A DNA stretch of 18,270 bases. Source: an uncultured Christensenellaceae bacterium. GTDB taxonomy: Bacteria; Bacillota; Clostridia; Christensenellales; Borkfalkiaceae. Made by a program: the position numbers and the translations under genes. Shown one piece after another: positions 6,771 to 13,365 of this stretch; the first letter of the stretch is position 1, and every line of letters begins with the position of its first letter. Location: positions 1-18,270 of the forward strand of contig CAJUOI010000033.1 of the NCBI GenBank assembly GCA_910588615.1. Direction: 5' to 3'. The notes beneath the pieces are model-generated. The model searched no databases, was not told where the DNA came from, and worked only from the letters and a program-made list of their open reading frames with translations.

Positions 6771-9002
6771 ATGGGTAAAAAAATTCGTTGGCTCGTTGCG
6801 ACGCTGCTTGCGGCGCTTTGTTTTGCGTGCGTTTTCGCCGCCTGCCGGAATACGCCGAAGCCCTCCGAGGGCGAAACGCAGCATCCGTCGGCGGTAAAGG
6901 AAATCACGTTGTCGGGCATGAAAACGGAGTATGCGTACGGCGAGGCGTTTACTGCGCAGGGACTGGTGGTTACGGTGGTGCGCGAAAACGGGGACAGCTA
7001 TCGGGCGAAGAAATCGGAATACGAAGTCGATTCTTCCGCGTACGACGCGGAAACGTCGGGGGAGTACGAAATCACCGTTACGCTGAAAAACGGCGGAATT
7101 TCCGAAAAGTATGCGGTAACGGTTGCGAAACCCGTGCCCGTAGCAACGAAAATCACGCTTTCCGGAATGAAAACGGAATTCGAATACGGCGAAGCGTTTT
7201 CGTCGGACGGACTGAAGGTAACGGTTTCGCTTTCCAACGATACGGAGTATGCCGCAAAGAGCACGGAATACGAATTGGATTTTTCGGCGTACGACGCGTT
7301 TGCCCCGAACGAATACGGCATTATCGTAAAGCTGAAAAATACCGTTCTTTCCAAGACCTATACGGTTACGGTGAAGGAGGAGCCCGAATATTCGTGGGAG
7401 GATGACGGCGCGTTGAAAATTCTGACGATCGGCAACAGCTTCTCGGATGATACCATGGAATACGCATGGCAGATTGCCGACAGCTTGGGCGTAAAAGAAA
7501 TCTATCTTGGCAATCTCTATATCGGCGGCTGCACGCTGGACACGCATGCGTCGAACGCCGCAAACGACAGCGCGGCGTACGAGTACCGCGTGAATTCGAA
7601 CGGGACTTGGAGCACCGCCAAATCCTACCGTATGGGGGATGCGATCGCTTCCTGCGATTGGGACTTCGTGTCGCTGCAACAGGCGAGCGGCAGCAGCGGT
7701 GTTGCTTCGACCTACGGCAAGGTGCAGCAGCTCGTCGATTACGTGAGGAGCAAGCTTCCGAAAACCGCGCACGCGAAAATCGTGTGGAATATGACGTGGG
7801 CGTATCAGTCGACGAGCACGCACGCCGAATTTTCCAAGTACGGCAATTCGCAGGAGACGATGTACTCCAAAATCGTCGAAGCGGTTCAGGGCAATATCTT
7901 AACGAATAGAAATATTTCCGCCGTCATCCCCTGCGGCACGGCAATCCAGAACGCGCGCACCTCTTATCTGGGAGATTCGCTTACGCGCGACGGCTATCAT
8001 CTTACGCTCGATACGGGGCGGTATATCGCGGGGCTGACGCTCATACACGCATTGACGGGGCTGTCTGTGGAAAATATCGCGTATATTCCGTCGGGCGTTG
8101 TGGCGGAGGATGCGAAAATCGCAACGGAGAGCGCGGCAAACGCAGTGAAAACGCCCTTTGCGGTAACGCCCTCCGCTCACACGCAGGAGTCGCTGTTCGA
8201 CGCGGAGAACTACACGGCGTTCGATTACGACCTGACGCTCGGCTTTTACGACAGCACGTATGCGCCCGAATGTCTCAACGTCCGCACGGACGTGGAGGGG
8301 TTGAGCAACAAATTTTACGCTACCAAGCGGTTTACGCCCGAAGAATTGCCCGTCGGCACCGTCATCACCGTTGCAAGCGGTTGGCAGTACCGTCCGGAGG
8401 CGTGGAAGGGCGAAGAAAGGCAGTCCTCCCGTCCCGCCAACGTAACGACGCGCGTCGTTACGGTTACGCCGGAGTGGTGGAACGGATACGGGAAGCGCGC
8501 GTTCAACGTGTCGAAAGTGGGCACGCCCGTCATCGAAGGGAAGGAAGCCGAGGCGAAGGCGGCGTTCAGGATCTATCTGCCTAAAGCAACGACGGAAGCG
8601 GTGCTTTCCGAAATGGGCTACGCTAAACTCACGTTCGATTTAACGCAGGGCTTTTACAACAGCACGGATAAGGTCAATTACGCTACGGTGATTGCAAACA
8701 ACGCGTCGCTGAGTCCCAAATTTTATGCGACCAAACGCTTTACAAAGGAGGAATTGTCCGTAGGCTCGGTCATCATCGTCGAAAGCGGATGGCAGTACCG
8801 CCCCGAATACTGGAAGGAGGACGCCGTGCAAGCGGCGCGTCCCGCAAACGTTACGATCCCGCTGACGGTCGTGGACGACGCATGGTGGGAAGGGTATCTT
8901 TACAGGGCGTTCAATCTCGGTAAAACCGATTCGTCCCCGATCGCGGGGCAGGAGGCGGCGGCAAGAGCGGCGTTTGCAATTTACGTGCCGAAAGCCGAAT
9001 AA
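6771..9002 (+). CDS. Secreted lipoprotein: two Ig-like repeats, DUF4886 SGNH-hydrolase-like domain, duplicated C-terminal domain
   Basis: ATG 6771 is chosen because AAGGAG lies at 6758-6763; an in-frame TTG at 6753 sits upstream of the ribosome site. The 743-residue product has a lipoprotein signal peptide (KK, hydrophobic core, FAAC with lipid Cys C25). Two bacterial Ig-like (Big_3-type) repeats follow at about residues 43-120 and 126-202, both starting ITLSGMKTE. Residues about 213-445 match the DUF4886/SGNH fold: GNSFS from residue 221 with probable nucleophile S223, a GGC block II, an Asn in WNMTWAY, and DGYH with D407 and H410 completing a Ser-Asp-His set. Two related ~124-residue units (484-607 and 622-743) share FYATKRFT, GWQYRPE and WW-GY---AFN. 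Related folds include esterases; carbohydrate de-esterification at the cell surface is an inference. The gene is divergent from an AraC regulator. Confidence 0.88.
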   Translation: MGKKIRWLVATLLAALCFACVFAACRNTPKPSEGETQHPSAVKEITLSGMKTEYAYGEAFTAQGLVVTVVRENGDSYRAKKSEYEVDSSAYDAETSGEYEITVTLKNGGISEKYAVTVAKPVPVATKITLSGMKTEFEYGEAFSSDGLKVTVSLSNDTEYAAKSTEYELDFSAYDAFAPNEYGIIVKLKNTVLSKTYTVTVKEEPEYSWEDDGALKILTIGNSFSDDTMEYAWQIADSLGVKEIYLGNLYIGGCTLDTHASNAANDSAAYEYRVNSNGTWSTAKSYRMGDAIASCDWDFVSLQQASGSSGVASTYGKVQQLVDYVRSKLPKTAHAKIVWNMTWAYQSTSTHAEFSKYGNSQETMYSKIVEAVQGNILTNRNISAVIPCGTAIQNARTSYLGDSLTRDGYHLTLDTGRYIAGLTLIHALTGLSVENIAYIPSGVVAEDAKIATESAANAVKTPFAVTPSAHTQESLFDAENYTAFDYDLTLGFYDSTYAPECLNVRTDVEGLSNKFYATKRFTPEELPVGTVITVASGWQYRPEAWKGEERQSSRPANVTTRVVTVTPEWWNGYGKRAFNVSKVGTPVIEGKEAEAKAAFRIYLPKATTEAVLSEMGYAKLTFDLTQGFYNSTDKVNYATVIANNASLSPKFYATKRFTKEELSVGSVIIVESGWQYRPEYWKEDAVQAARPANVTIPLTVVDDAWWEGYLYRAFNLGKTDSSPIAGQEAAARAAFAIYVPKAE
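6901..7377 (+). repeat. Tandem Ig-like repeat within the lipoprotein gene
   Basis: Two in-frame units of about 78 codons (about 6901-7131 and 7150-7377) share ITLSGMKTE, YGEAF, GL-VTV, YDA and KNG/KNT-TVTV at the same spacing. They probably form a stalk that lifts the catalytic domain off the membrane. Confidence 0.8.
8220..8999 (+). repeat. Duplicated unknown C-terminal domain within the lipoprotein gene
   Basis: Codons 484-607 and 622-743 are two diverged copies of one domain. Shared landmarks are LT-GFY-ST, KFYATKRFT-EEL-VG, SGWQYRPE-WK, RPANVT, WW-GY--RAFN, and a final IY-PKA. The aromatic-rich conserved positions resemble a glycan-binding surface, but I do not recognise the family. Confidence 0.8.
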
Positions 9003-9021
9003 AATATGTTTTAAAAAAGGC

Positions 9022-9050
9022 TTGACAACCTCAAAGAATTATATTATAAT
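9022..9050 (+). promoter_or_regulatory. Promoter of the small membrane protein gene
   Basis: TTGACA (9022-9027), 17-bp spacer, TATAAT (9045-9050), an exact consensus. Predicted start is near 9057, so the ribosome site AGGAGG (9063-9068) lies almost at the 5' end of the mRNA. No terminator is visible between this promoter and the preceding stop at 9002. Confidence 0.9.
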
Positions 9051-9079
9051 GATATTATTCACAGGAGGTAACGATAGGT

Positions 9080-9400
9080 ATGAAAAACGGTTTGCGTAAA
9101 ATTTGCGATGTATTGGCTAAGATTTTGGCAATCGTTCTGTTGATTGTCTTGATCGTACAATTATTGGATGCGAATCTTCATTTTTTGGATAAGGTTCCCG
9201 TTTTGCTGAATATTTTCAAGGGAGTGTTCTACTACGGTGTGCTTATCCTGATCGCGCTCGTCGGGTTGGAAGCGGTGTTCAGCGCGCGCCATCCGATTGT
9301 CTGGCTGATTATTTTCGGCATCTTGCTTGCCGCGGCGATCATTCTGATGTTCTTCCCCGGCACGTTCCAGAACTTTATGAATTTTGTCAAGAAATCTTGA
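9080..9400 (+). CDS. Small integral membrane protein, function unknown
   Basis: The 106-residue protein begins with a short basic N-terminus and has three hydrophobic helices at about residues 13-29, 49-66 and 70-92, ending in a short basic tail (FVKKS). No known motif is seen. ATG 9080 is preceded by AGGAGG (9063-9068), with an 11-nt spacing. It has its own consensus promoter and its own terminator, so it is a strong monocistronic unit. I do not recognise the family and propose no function. Confidence 0.85.
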   Translation: MKNGLRKICDVLAKILAIVLLIVLIVQLLDANLHFLDKVPVLLNIFKGVFYYGVLILIALVGLEAVFSARHPIVWLIIFGILLAAAIILMFFPGTFQNFMNFVKKS

Positions 9401-9411
9401 TCTTAAACGGG

Positions 9412-9436
9412 AAACCCGCCTTAACGGCGGGTTTTT
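9412..9436 (+). terminator. Intrinsic terminator of the small membrane protein gene
   Basis: AAACCCGCC (9412-9420) pairs with GGCGGGTTT (9426-9434) across TTAAC, followed by further T residues. Confidence 0.93.
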
Positions 9437-9459
9437 TCATGGAATTTTTTTAAAATGCG

Positions 9460-9497
9460 TTGCTTTCTTTACTTGTTTGTGTTAAGATAGTGATAAT
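9460..9497 (+). promoter_or_regulatory. Promoter region of the YitT-family gene
   Basis: Two overlapping solutions exist: TTGCTT (9460-9465) / 17 bp / TAAGAT (9483-9488), or TTACTT (9469-9474) / 17 bp / GATAAT (9492-9497). Both fit the start at 9516; neither matches consensus as well as other promoters in the window. Confidence 0.55.
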
Positions 9498-9515
9498 ACT
9501 TCGGGAGCGTGTATT

Positions 9516-10544
9516 ATGTCAACGGAAAAAACGGAAGAAAGCAAAGAAATTCAACAAACTTCCGCAGAGGAACCGCAGAGGGAAGGGGATGCGGACGGCG
9601 GCAAAACGCAAAAAAGAAAAGCAAAGGAAAAGAAAAAGGGCAATCGGAATTCCCGGTCGGTCTTGAAAAGCCTGATGCTGACTGCGGTATTGCCGGTGTT
9701 GGGCTCGGGTCTTATCCGCTTTCTCGGCGTCAATATCTTCGTTACGCCCAATAAGTTTGCCCCCGGCGGGGTGAACGGCGCGTCCGTCCTGCTCGAAGCG
9801 GTAACGGATTGGAACTGGGGTATCTTTCTTTTGATATTCAACGTTCCGCTGTTCTTTCTGGCGTTCTTCTTTCTGGGCAAACGCGAGGCGATTTTGTCTA
9901 CGCTCTCCATGCTTTTGACCGCAGGCATTTCCATTCTGGTGCGCTACGTTCCCGCAATGCAGTTTCTGCCCGCATACGGCGGGGACGGAAACGTTGCGCA
10001 CGGCTTGCTCGGCGCCGTTGCGGGCGGTATTTTCCTCGGGATCGCGCTGGCGATCATGATTAAAAGCTGCGGCACTTCGGGCGGAACGACGGTGCTCGCT
10101 TCGCTCGTCAACAAAAAATTTCGCAACCTCAGCGTCAGCGGCTTAACCTCGGTGCTGGATGCGATCGTCGTGCTGTCCTCGGTTTTCGTATATAACGACG
10201 GCTCGTTTACGAGCGTTCTCGACCCCGTGCTGCTTGCGCTCGTGTCCCTGTTTGTAACGAGCAAGATGAGCGATGCGATCCTGCACGGCTTTAAGACCGC
10301 ATATAAGTTTGAAATCATTACCGACTGCCCCGAAGAGCTCGCCGAGGAAATCATGCGCGAAACCCGCCACGGCGTTACCAAAATGGAGGCGGAGGGAATG
10401 TACTCGCACGAGGGAAAGAGTTTGCTCGTGTGCATCATCCGCAAACGCCAGATCGCGCAGTTGCAGCGCATCATAAAGAAGTACCCCGGAACGTTTGCGT
10501 ACTTCACGTCCACTTCGGAAGTGTACGGCAGATTCGTAAAATAA
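9516..10544 (+). CDS. YitT-family membrane protein (YitT membrane domain plus DUF2179)
   Basis: The 342-residue protein opens with a very charged cytoplasmic tail of about 45 residues (alternating Glu/Lys-Arg, TQKRKAKEKKKGNRNSR). About five or six membrane helices follow over residues 48-255, carrying family features such as TPNKFAPGGVNG, LLGAVAGGIFLGIALAI and KSCGTSGGTTVLA. Residues about 262-342 form the soluble DUF2179 domain (KFEIITDCPEELAEEIM to TSTSEVYGRFVK). Members are common in Firmicutes and their transport role is not established. ATG 9516 has GGGAG (9503-9507) 8 nt upstream. The charged N-terminal tail is longer than in typical members of about 280-290 residues. The gene is flanked by a promoter and a terminator-like hairpin, so it appears monocistronic. 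Confidence 0.92.
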   Translation: MSTEKTEESKEIQQTSAEEPQREGDADGGKTQKRKAKEKKKGNRNSRSVLKSLMLTAVLPVLGSGLIRFLGVNIFVTPNKFAPGGVNGASVLLEAVTDWNWGIFLLIFNVPLFFLAFFFLGKREAILSTLSMLLTAGISILVRYVPAMQFLPAYGGDGNVAHGLLGAVAGGIFLGIALAIMIKSCGTSGGTTVLASLVNKKFRNLSVSGLTSVLDAIVVLSSVFVYNDGSFTSVLDPVLLALVSLFVTSKMSDAILHGFKTAYKFEIITDCPEELAEEIMRETRHGVTKMEAEGMYSHEGKSLLVCIIRKRQIAQLQRIIKKYPGTFAYFTSTSEVYGRFVK

Positions 10545-10555
10545 AAGGAAGAGTT

Positions 10556-10583
10556 GCCCCGTCGGAGTTCCGACGGGGCGTTT
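10556..10583 (+). terminator. Terminator-like hairpin after the YitT-family gene
   Basis: GCCCCGTCGGA (10556-10566) pairs perfectly with TCCGACGGGGC (10569-10579), followed only by GTTTGA. The U-tract is short, and it overlaps the probable -35 region of the next promoter. Confidence 0.75.
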
Positions 10584-10608
10584 GATACGCGCGGATCCGT
10601 GGTATAAT
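10581..10608 (+). promoter_or_regulatory. Promoter of the flavoprotein gene, predicted to give a leaderless mRNA
   Basis: Perfect TATAAT at 10603-10608 with TTTGAT (10581-10586, 16-bp spacer) or TTGATA (10582-10587, 15-bp spacer) as -35. The canonical start is seven bases after the -10, which is 10615, exactly the A of the ATG. Confidence 0.7.
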
Positions 10609-10614
10609 AATTAT

Positions 10615-11475
10615 ATGAACAAAATTTACGATACGGCGATTGTCGGCGGCGGCATTGCGGGCTTTTCCGCCGCGCTTACCGCAAAGAGCTTAAAGCTCGA
10701 CTACGTGTGGTTCGGGGAGAAGGCTTTCGGCAAAAAGACGGCTTCCGCGGAGTACGTACGCAACTATCCGTCGTTTACGGGCGGCGGCGCGGAGTTTTCC
10801 GCGGCGCTCGAAAAGCAGAAGGCGGCGGAGGAAATCGTATTGACCGAACGCAGGATCGACGGCGTATACAAAGCGGCGGAGGGATTCTTTCTCACGTCGG
10901 GCGAAGAGAACTATACGGCGCGAACGGTGATTCTCGCAACGGGCGTCGAGCTCGGCGCGGGCGTAAAGGGCGAGCGGGAGTTTCTCGGCAAAGGCGTGAG
11001 CTACTGTGCGGTGTGCGACGGCGCGCTGTACCGCGGCAAGAGGATTGCGGCGCTCCTCTCATCGGACGATGCGGAGGAGGCGGAGTACCTTGCCTCGTTT
11101 GCGGAGGAGGTGCTGCTGTTTTCCGCAAAGCCCGTGCAGGTTAAGGCGAAGAACATAAGAACGGTTGCCGAAAGGGTCGTAGCCGTCGAGGGGGAAAAGC
11201 GCGTGGAGCGCGTCGTAACGGGCGCGGGCGCCTACCCCGTTTCGGGGGTGTTTTTTCTCGGGAAGGCGTTGCCGCCCGACGTGCTGTTTGCGGGACTGAA
11301 AACGGAAGGCGCAAGCGTTGTCGTAGGGCGCGGCGGTGAAACGAGCGTGAAGGGCGTGTTTGCCGCGGGCGACGTTACGGGCAAGCCCTATCAGTTCGCC
11401 AAGGCGGCGGGCGAGGGTTGCGTTGCGGCATACAGCGTGAAAGACTATTTAAAATCGGGCAAAAAAGATGAATAA
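10615..11475 (+). CDS. Thioredoxin-reductase-like FAD flavoprotein with degenerate NAD(P)H site
   Basis: The 286-residue protein has a clear N-terminal FAD site (IVGGGIAGFSAA, G11-G16), the redox-active CxxC in YCAVCDG (C131 and C134) and a C-terminal FAD motif with G252-D253 (AAGDVTGKPYQFAKAAGEG). This is the layout of low-molecular-weight thioredoxin reductase. However, the second Rossmann motif, normally GGGDSA, reads LLSSDDA at residues 147-153, and the HRR-type phosphate-binding segment reads FSAKPV. NADPH binding is therefore doubtful. Ferredoxin-dependent flavin thioredoxin reductases (FFTR), known in Clostridia, lack these motifs in the same way and are the best family guess. Start ATG 10615 is chosen because the upstream in-frame TTG at 10582 lies within the promoter. 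No ribosome site precedes it. No thioredoxin gene is adjacent. Confidence 0.85.
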   Translation: MNKIYDTAIVGGGIAGFSAALTAKSLKLDYVWFGEKAFGKKTASAEYVRNYPSFTGGGAEFSAALEKQKAAEEIVLTERRIDGVYKAAEGFFLTSGEENYTARTVILATGVELGAGVKGEREFLGKGVSYCAVCDGALYRGKRIAALLSSDDAEEAEYLASFAEEVLLFSAKPVQVKAKNIRTVAERVVAVEGEKRVERVVTGAGAYPVSGVFFLGKALPPDVLFAGLKTEGASVVVGRGGETSVKGVFAAGDVTGKPYQFAKAAGEGCVAAYSVKDYLKSGKKDE

Positions 11476-11499
11476 TCGGTGTAATTTTTGCCCGAACGC

Positions 11500-11528
11500 T
11501 TGATATTTCGTACGCTATCGCGTATAAT
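11500..11528 (+). promoter_or_regulatory. Promoter of the Cys-rich protein / CNNM operon
   Basis: TTGATA (11500-11505), 17-bp spacer, TATAAT (11523-11528). Predicted start is near 11535. Confidence 0.83.
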
Positions 11529-11572
11529 AGTATCATATTTGCAGGTCGGTAAGTCGGCTTCGGAGGCGAAAA

Positions 11573-12046
11573 ATGACCTATCGTCAACTCGAACAGTATC
11601 TGCGCACCGAAAAGTGGCGCGCGGACGCGGAGTGCGGCGCGGATATGTGCGGCAGGTACGCACGTTGCGCCTATTGCGACCGCTCGTCCGTTTATCCCTG
11701 CGCTTACGCTTTCGACGCGCTTGTGCGTACGGTGGGCTTGGAAGGCGAGGGGATTCCCGAATGGGTCGTTCCCGAACCGCCCGTGATCGAACGCTTCGGT
11801 ACCGTTTACGCGGAATCCGACGGCGCGGAGCAGTATCGACCGGAGCTTTTCGCGGAGCCCGCACCGCAGGCGCAGGGAAACGAAGCGCCCGTTTTGGACG
11901 AAACGCAGGCGCAGGAAACTTGCAAGGAAGTGCGTAAAAGAACGATACCCGCACCGAAAGAAACGCCCCGTCCGCGCGGCGTTATCAAGATAAATAAGAT
12001 TTCGGGGGATGCGTGCGTCCTCAAACTCAAACGAAAACGAAAATAA
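11573..12046 (+). CDS. Unrecognised Cys-rich small protein with basic C-terminus
   Basis: The 157-residue soluble protein starts at ATG 11573, with GGAGG at 11562-11566. Five cysteines cluster at residues 21, 26, 32, 35 and 43 (CGADMCGRYARCAYC, then YPC), suggesting a small metal-binding or Fe-S-like module, although the spacing does not match a zinc-ribbon I know. The middle is Pro/Glu/Gln-rich and probably disordered. The last ~30 residues are strongly basic, end KLKRKRK and include one more Cys (GDACVLKL). No membrane segment or signal peptide is visible. It shares a promoter with the CNNM/CBS gene 31 bp downstream. I do not recognise the family; a nucleic-acid-binding or metal-sensing role would be a guess. 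Confidence 0.8.
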   Translation: MTYRQLEQYLRTEKWRADAECGADMCGRYARCAYCDRSSVYPCAYAFDALVRTVGLEGEGIPEWVVPEPPVIERFGTVYAESDGAEQYRPELFAEPAPQAQGNEAPVLDETQAQETCKEVRKRTIPAPKETPRPRGVIKINKISGDACVLKLKRKRK

Positions 12047-12077
12047 ATATTTCATATCACGGAGGATTTGTTTTTTC

Positions 12078-13196
12078 ATGGGCGACGGCAGTCCGGACGG
12101 CAGTATAATTGGCAGTCTTTTGGCAGGCGGAAATTTGGCAGGCGGGTTGATAGGGTTGATCATTGCCCTCGTCGTACTCGTTGTTCTGTCGGGGGTATTC
12201 AGCGCGACGGAAACGGCGTATACAAGCTTCAGTACCGTGCGTATGCGGCGCATTGCGCAGAAAAAGCGCACGGCGCGCGTGGCGTTGAAGATGAGCGAGG
12301 ATTTCAACAGGGTTTTAACCACGCTCCTTATCGGCAACAACATCGTTAATATTGCCGCGGCTTCCATTTCCACCGTCATCTTTACCAAGGTGTGTGGCGA
12401 GGGCTTGGGACCTACGATTTCCACCGTTGTACTGACGGTAGTCGTACTTATATTCGGCGAGGTTACGCCCAAGACGCTTGCGCGCGAAGCGCCCGAAAAA
12501 TTTGCGCGCTTTATGGCGTATCCGCTTCTCGTCTTATCGTGGTTTTTCTATCCTCTGACCTTTTTGTTTTCACTCTGGAAAAAGCTTATCTTCTGGATGT
12601 TCCGCCTGAACAAGGGGAAGTCGAAGGTAACCGAAGAGGAATTTAAAATGATCGTATCCGACGTTAAGGACGAGGGCACGCTCAACGAAACGGAGCACGA
12701 TCTGATCACCAAGACCCTGCGCTACGACGAGTTGCACGTCGGATCGTGCATGATTCCGCTCGACAGGGCGATCACGGTGGAAATCCGCGACAACCCGCAC
12801 CTCGTGTACCGTATTTTCCGCGAGACGAACTTTTCGCGCATCCCCGTGTATAAGGGTACGAAACAGAATATCATCGGCGTTCTGTACCGCGCCGATTTCT
12901 ATGAAAATATGCTGGCGGGCAGGCGCAACTTCGACAACATCGTGCGTCCCGTGTCGTTTACGACGACGGACGTTAAAATTTCCAACCTGATGAAGCAGAT
13001 GCAGACGCGCCGCGAGCACATGATGATCGTGGGCGCCGAGGGGAATTCGCTCGGGCTGATCACCCGCGAGGACATCGTAGAAGAGCTGTTGGGGGACATC
13101 GACGACAAGTACGACTTAACGCCCGTAACCTCGCCGCTGTATCCCTATATTCCCGAACCGGAAACGCCCGAAACGGTGGACGAAACGGAAGAATAA
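12078..13196 (+). CDS. CNNM/CBS-domain membrane protein (CorC/HlyC family), short form
   Basis: The 372-residue protein starts at ATG 12078 with GGAGG (12061-12065) at a long 12-nt spacing; longer in-frame readings begin inside the preceding gene. Residues about 15-175 form the CNNM (DUF21) membrane domain, with about four helices, the SATETAYTS segment and the conserved GEVTPKT motif (G127-K132). Residues about 210-345 form a CBS pair (VGSCMIPLDRAI, then MMIVGAEGNSLGLITREDIVEELLG). Related proteins act in Mg2+ or other divalent cation transport or homeostasis. The protein ends in an acidic/Pro tail (PEPETPETVDETEE) straight after the second CBS and lacks the CorC_HlyC C-terminal domain of longer members. 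It is second in a two-gene operon. Confidence 0.92.
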   Translation: MGDGSPDGSIIGSLLAGGNLAGGLIGLIIALVVLVVLSGVFSATETAYTSFSTVRMRRIAQKKRTARVALKMSEDFNRVLTTLLIGNNIVNIAAASISTVIFTKVCGEGLGPTISTVVLTVVVLIFGEVTPKTLAREAPEKFARFMAYPLLVLSWFFYPLTFLFSLWKKLIFWMFRLNKGKSKVTEEEFKMIVSDVKDEGTLNETEHDLITKTLRYDELHVGSCMIPLDRAITVEIRDNPHLVYRIFRETNFSRIPVYKGTKQNIIGVLYRADFYENMLAGRRNFDNIVRPVSFTTTDVKISNLMKQMQTRREHMMIVGAEGNSLGLITREDIVEELLGDIDDKYDLTPVTSPLYPYIPEPETPETVDETEE

Positions 13197-13214
13197 AATA
13201 AGAAAAGAAAAACG

Positions 13215-13252
13215 ATGCGCACCCTGTGAAAGGTGCGCATTCAAATTGTTTT
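13215..13252 (+). terminator. Probable terminator after the CNNM gene
   Basis: ATGCGCACC (13215-13223) pairs with GGTGCGCAT (13232-13240). The T-rich tail (TCAAATTGTTTTT) starts only after several other bases, so efficiency is uncertain. Confidence 0.6.
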
Positions 13253-13281
13253 TCCCGTGAAAGTTAAGTGAATTTCAACGT

Positions 13282-13338
13282 TTATTGTTTCATTTCGTTG
13301 ACAATCGGCGAAAAACGCGTGTATAATATTATTGTTTC
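13282..13338. promoter_or_regulatory. Direct repeats flanking the marR promoter, possible operator
   Basis: TTATTGTTTC occurs at 13282-13291, just upstream of the -35, and again at 13329-13338, over the predicted start site. An inverted pair TCAACG (13275-13280) / CGTTGA (13296-13301) also overlaps the -35. The placement suits autorepression by the MarR protein. Confidence 0.4.
13298..13327 (+). promoter_or_regulatory. Promoter of the marR-ABC transporter operon
   Basis: TTGACA (13298-13303), 18-bp spacer, TATAAT (13322-13327). Predicted start is near 13334. Confidence 0.87.
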
Positions 13339-13365
13339 TATATTTACAATGCGGAGGAAAAAATC

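Noticed and set aside
6756..7823. 355-codon minus-strand frame over the lipoprotein gene
   Set aside because: It is antisense to the Ig-like and SGNH-like domains, shows Arg-rich low-complexity composition and has no start signals.
9509..9754. Alternative frames at the start of the YitT-family gene
   Set aside because: They are shifted readings of the Lys/Glu-rich YitT N-terminus. The frame from 9516 alone gives a long, motif-bearing membrane protein.
10582..10614. N-terminal extension of the flavoprotein from TTG 10582
   Set aside because: These codons are the promoter itself (TATAAT at 10603-10608); the FAD motif sits at the usual place when starting at 10615.
11375..12472. 365-codon minus-strand frame spanning three plus-strand genes
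   Set aside because: It crosses the end of the flavoprotein gene, the Cys-rich gene and the CNNM gene, all supported by ribosome sites or promoters. No minus-strand signals are seen.
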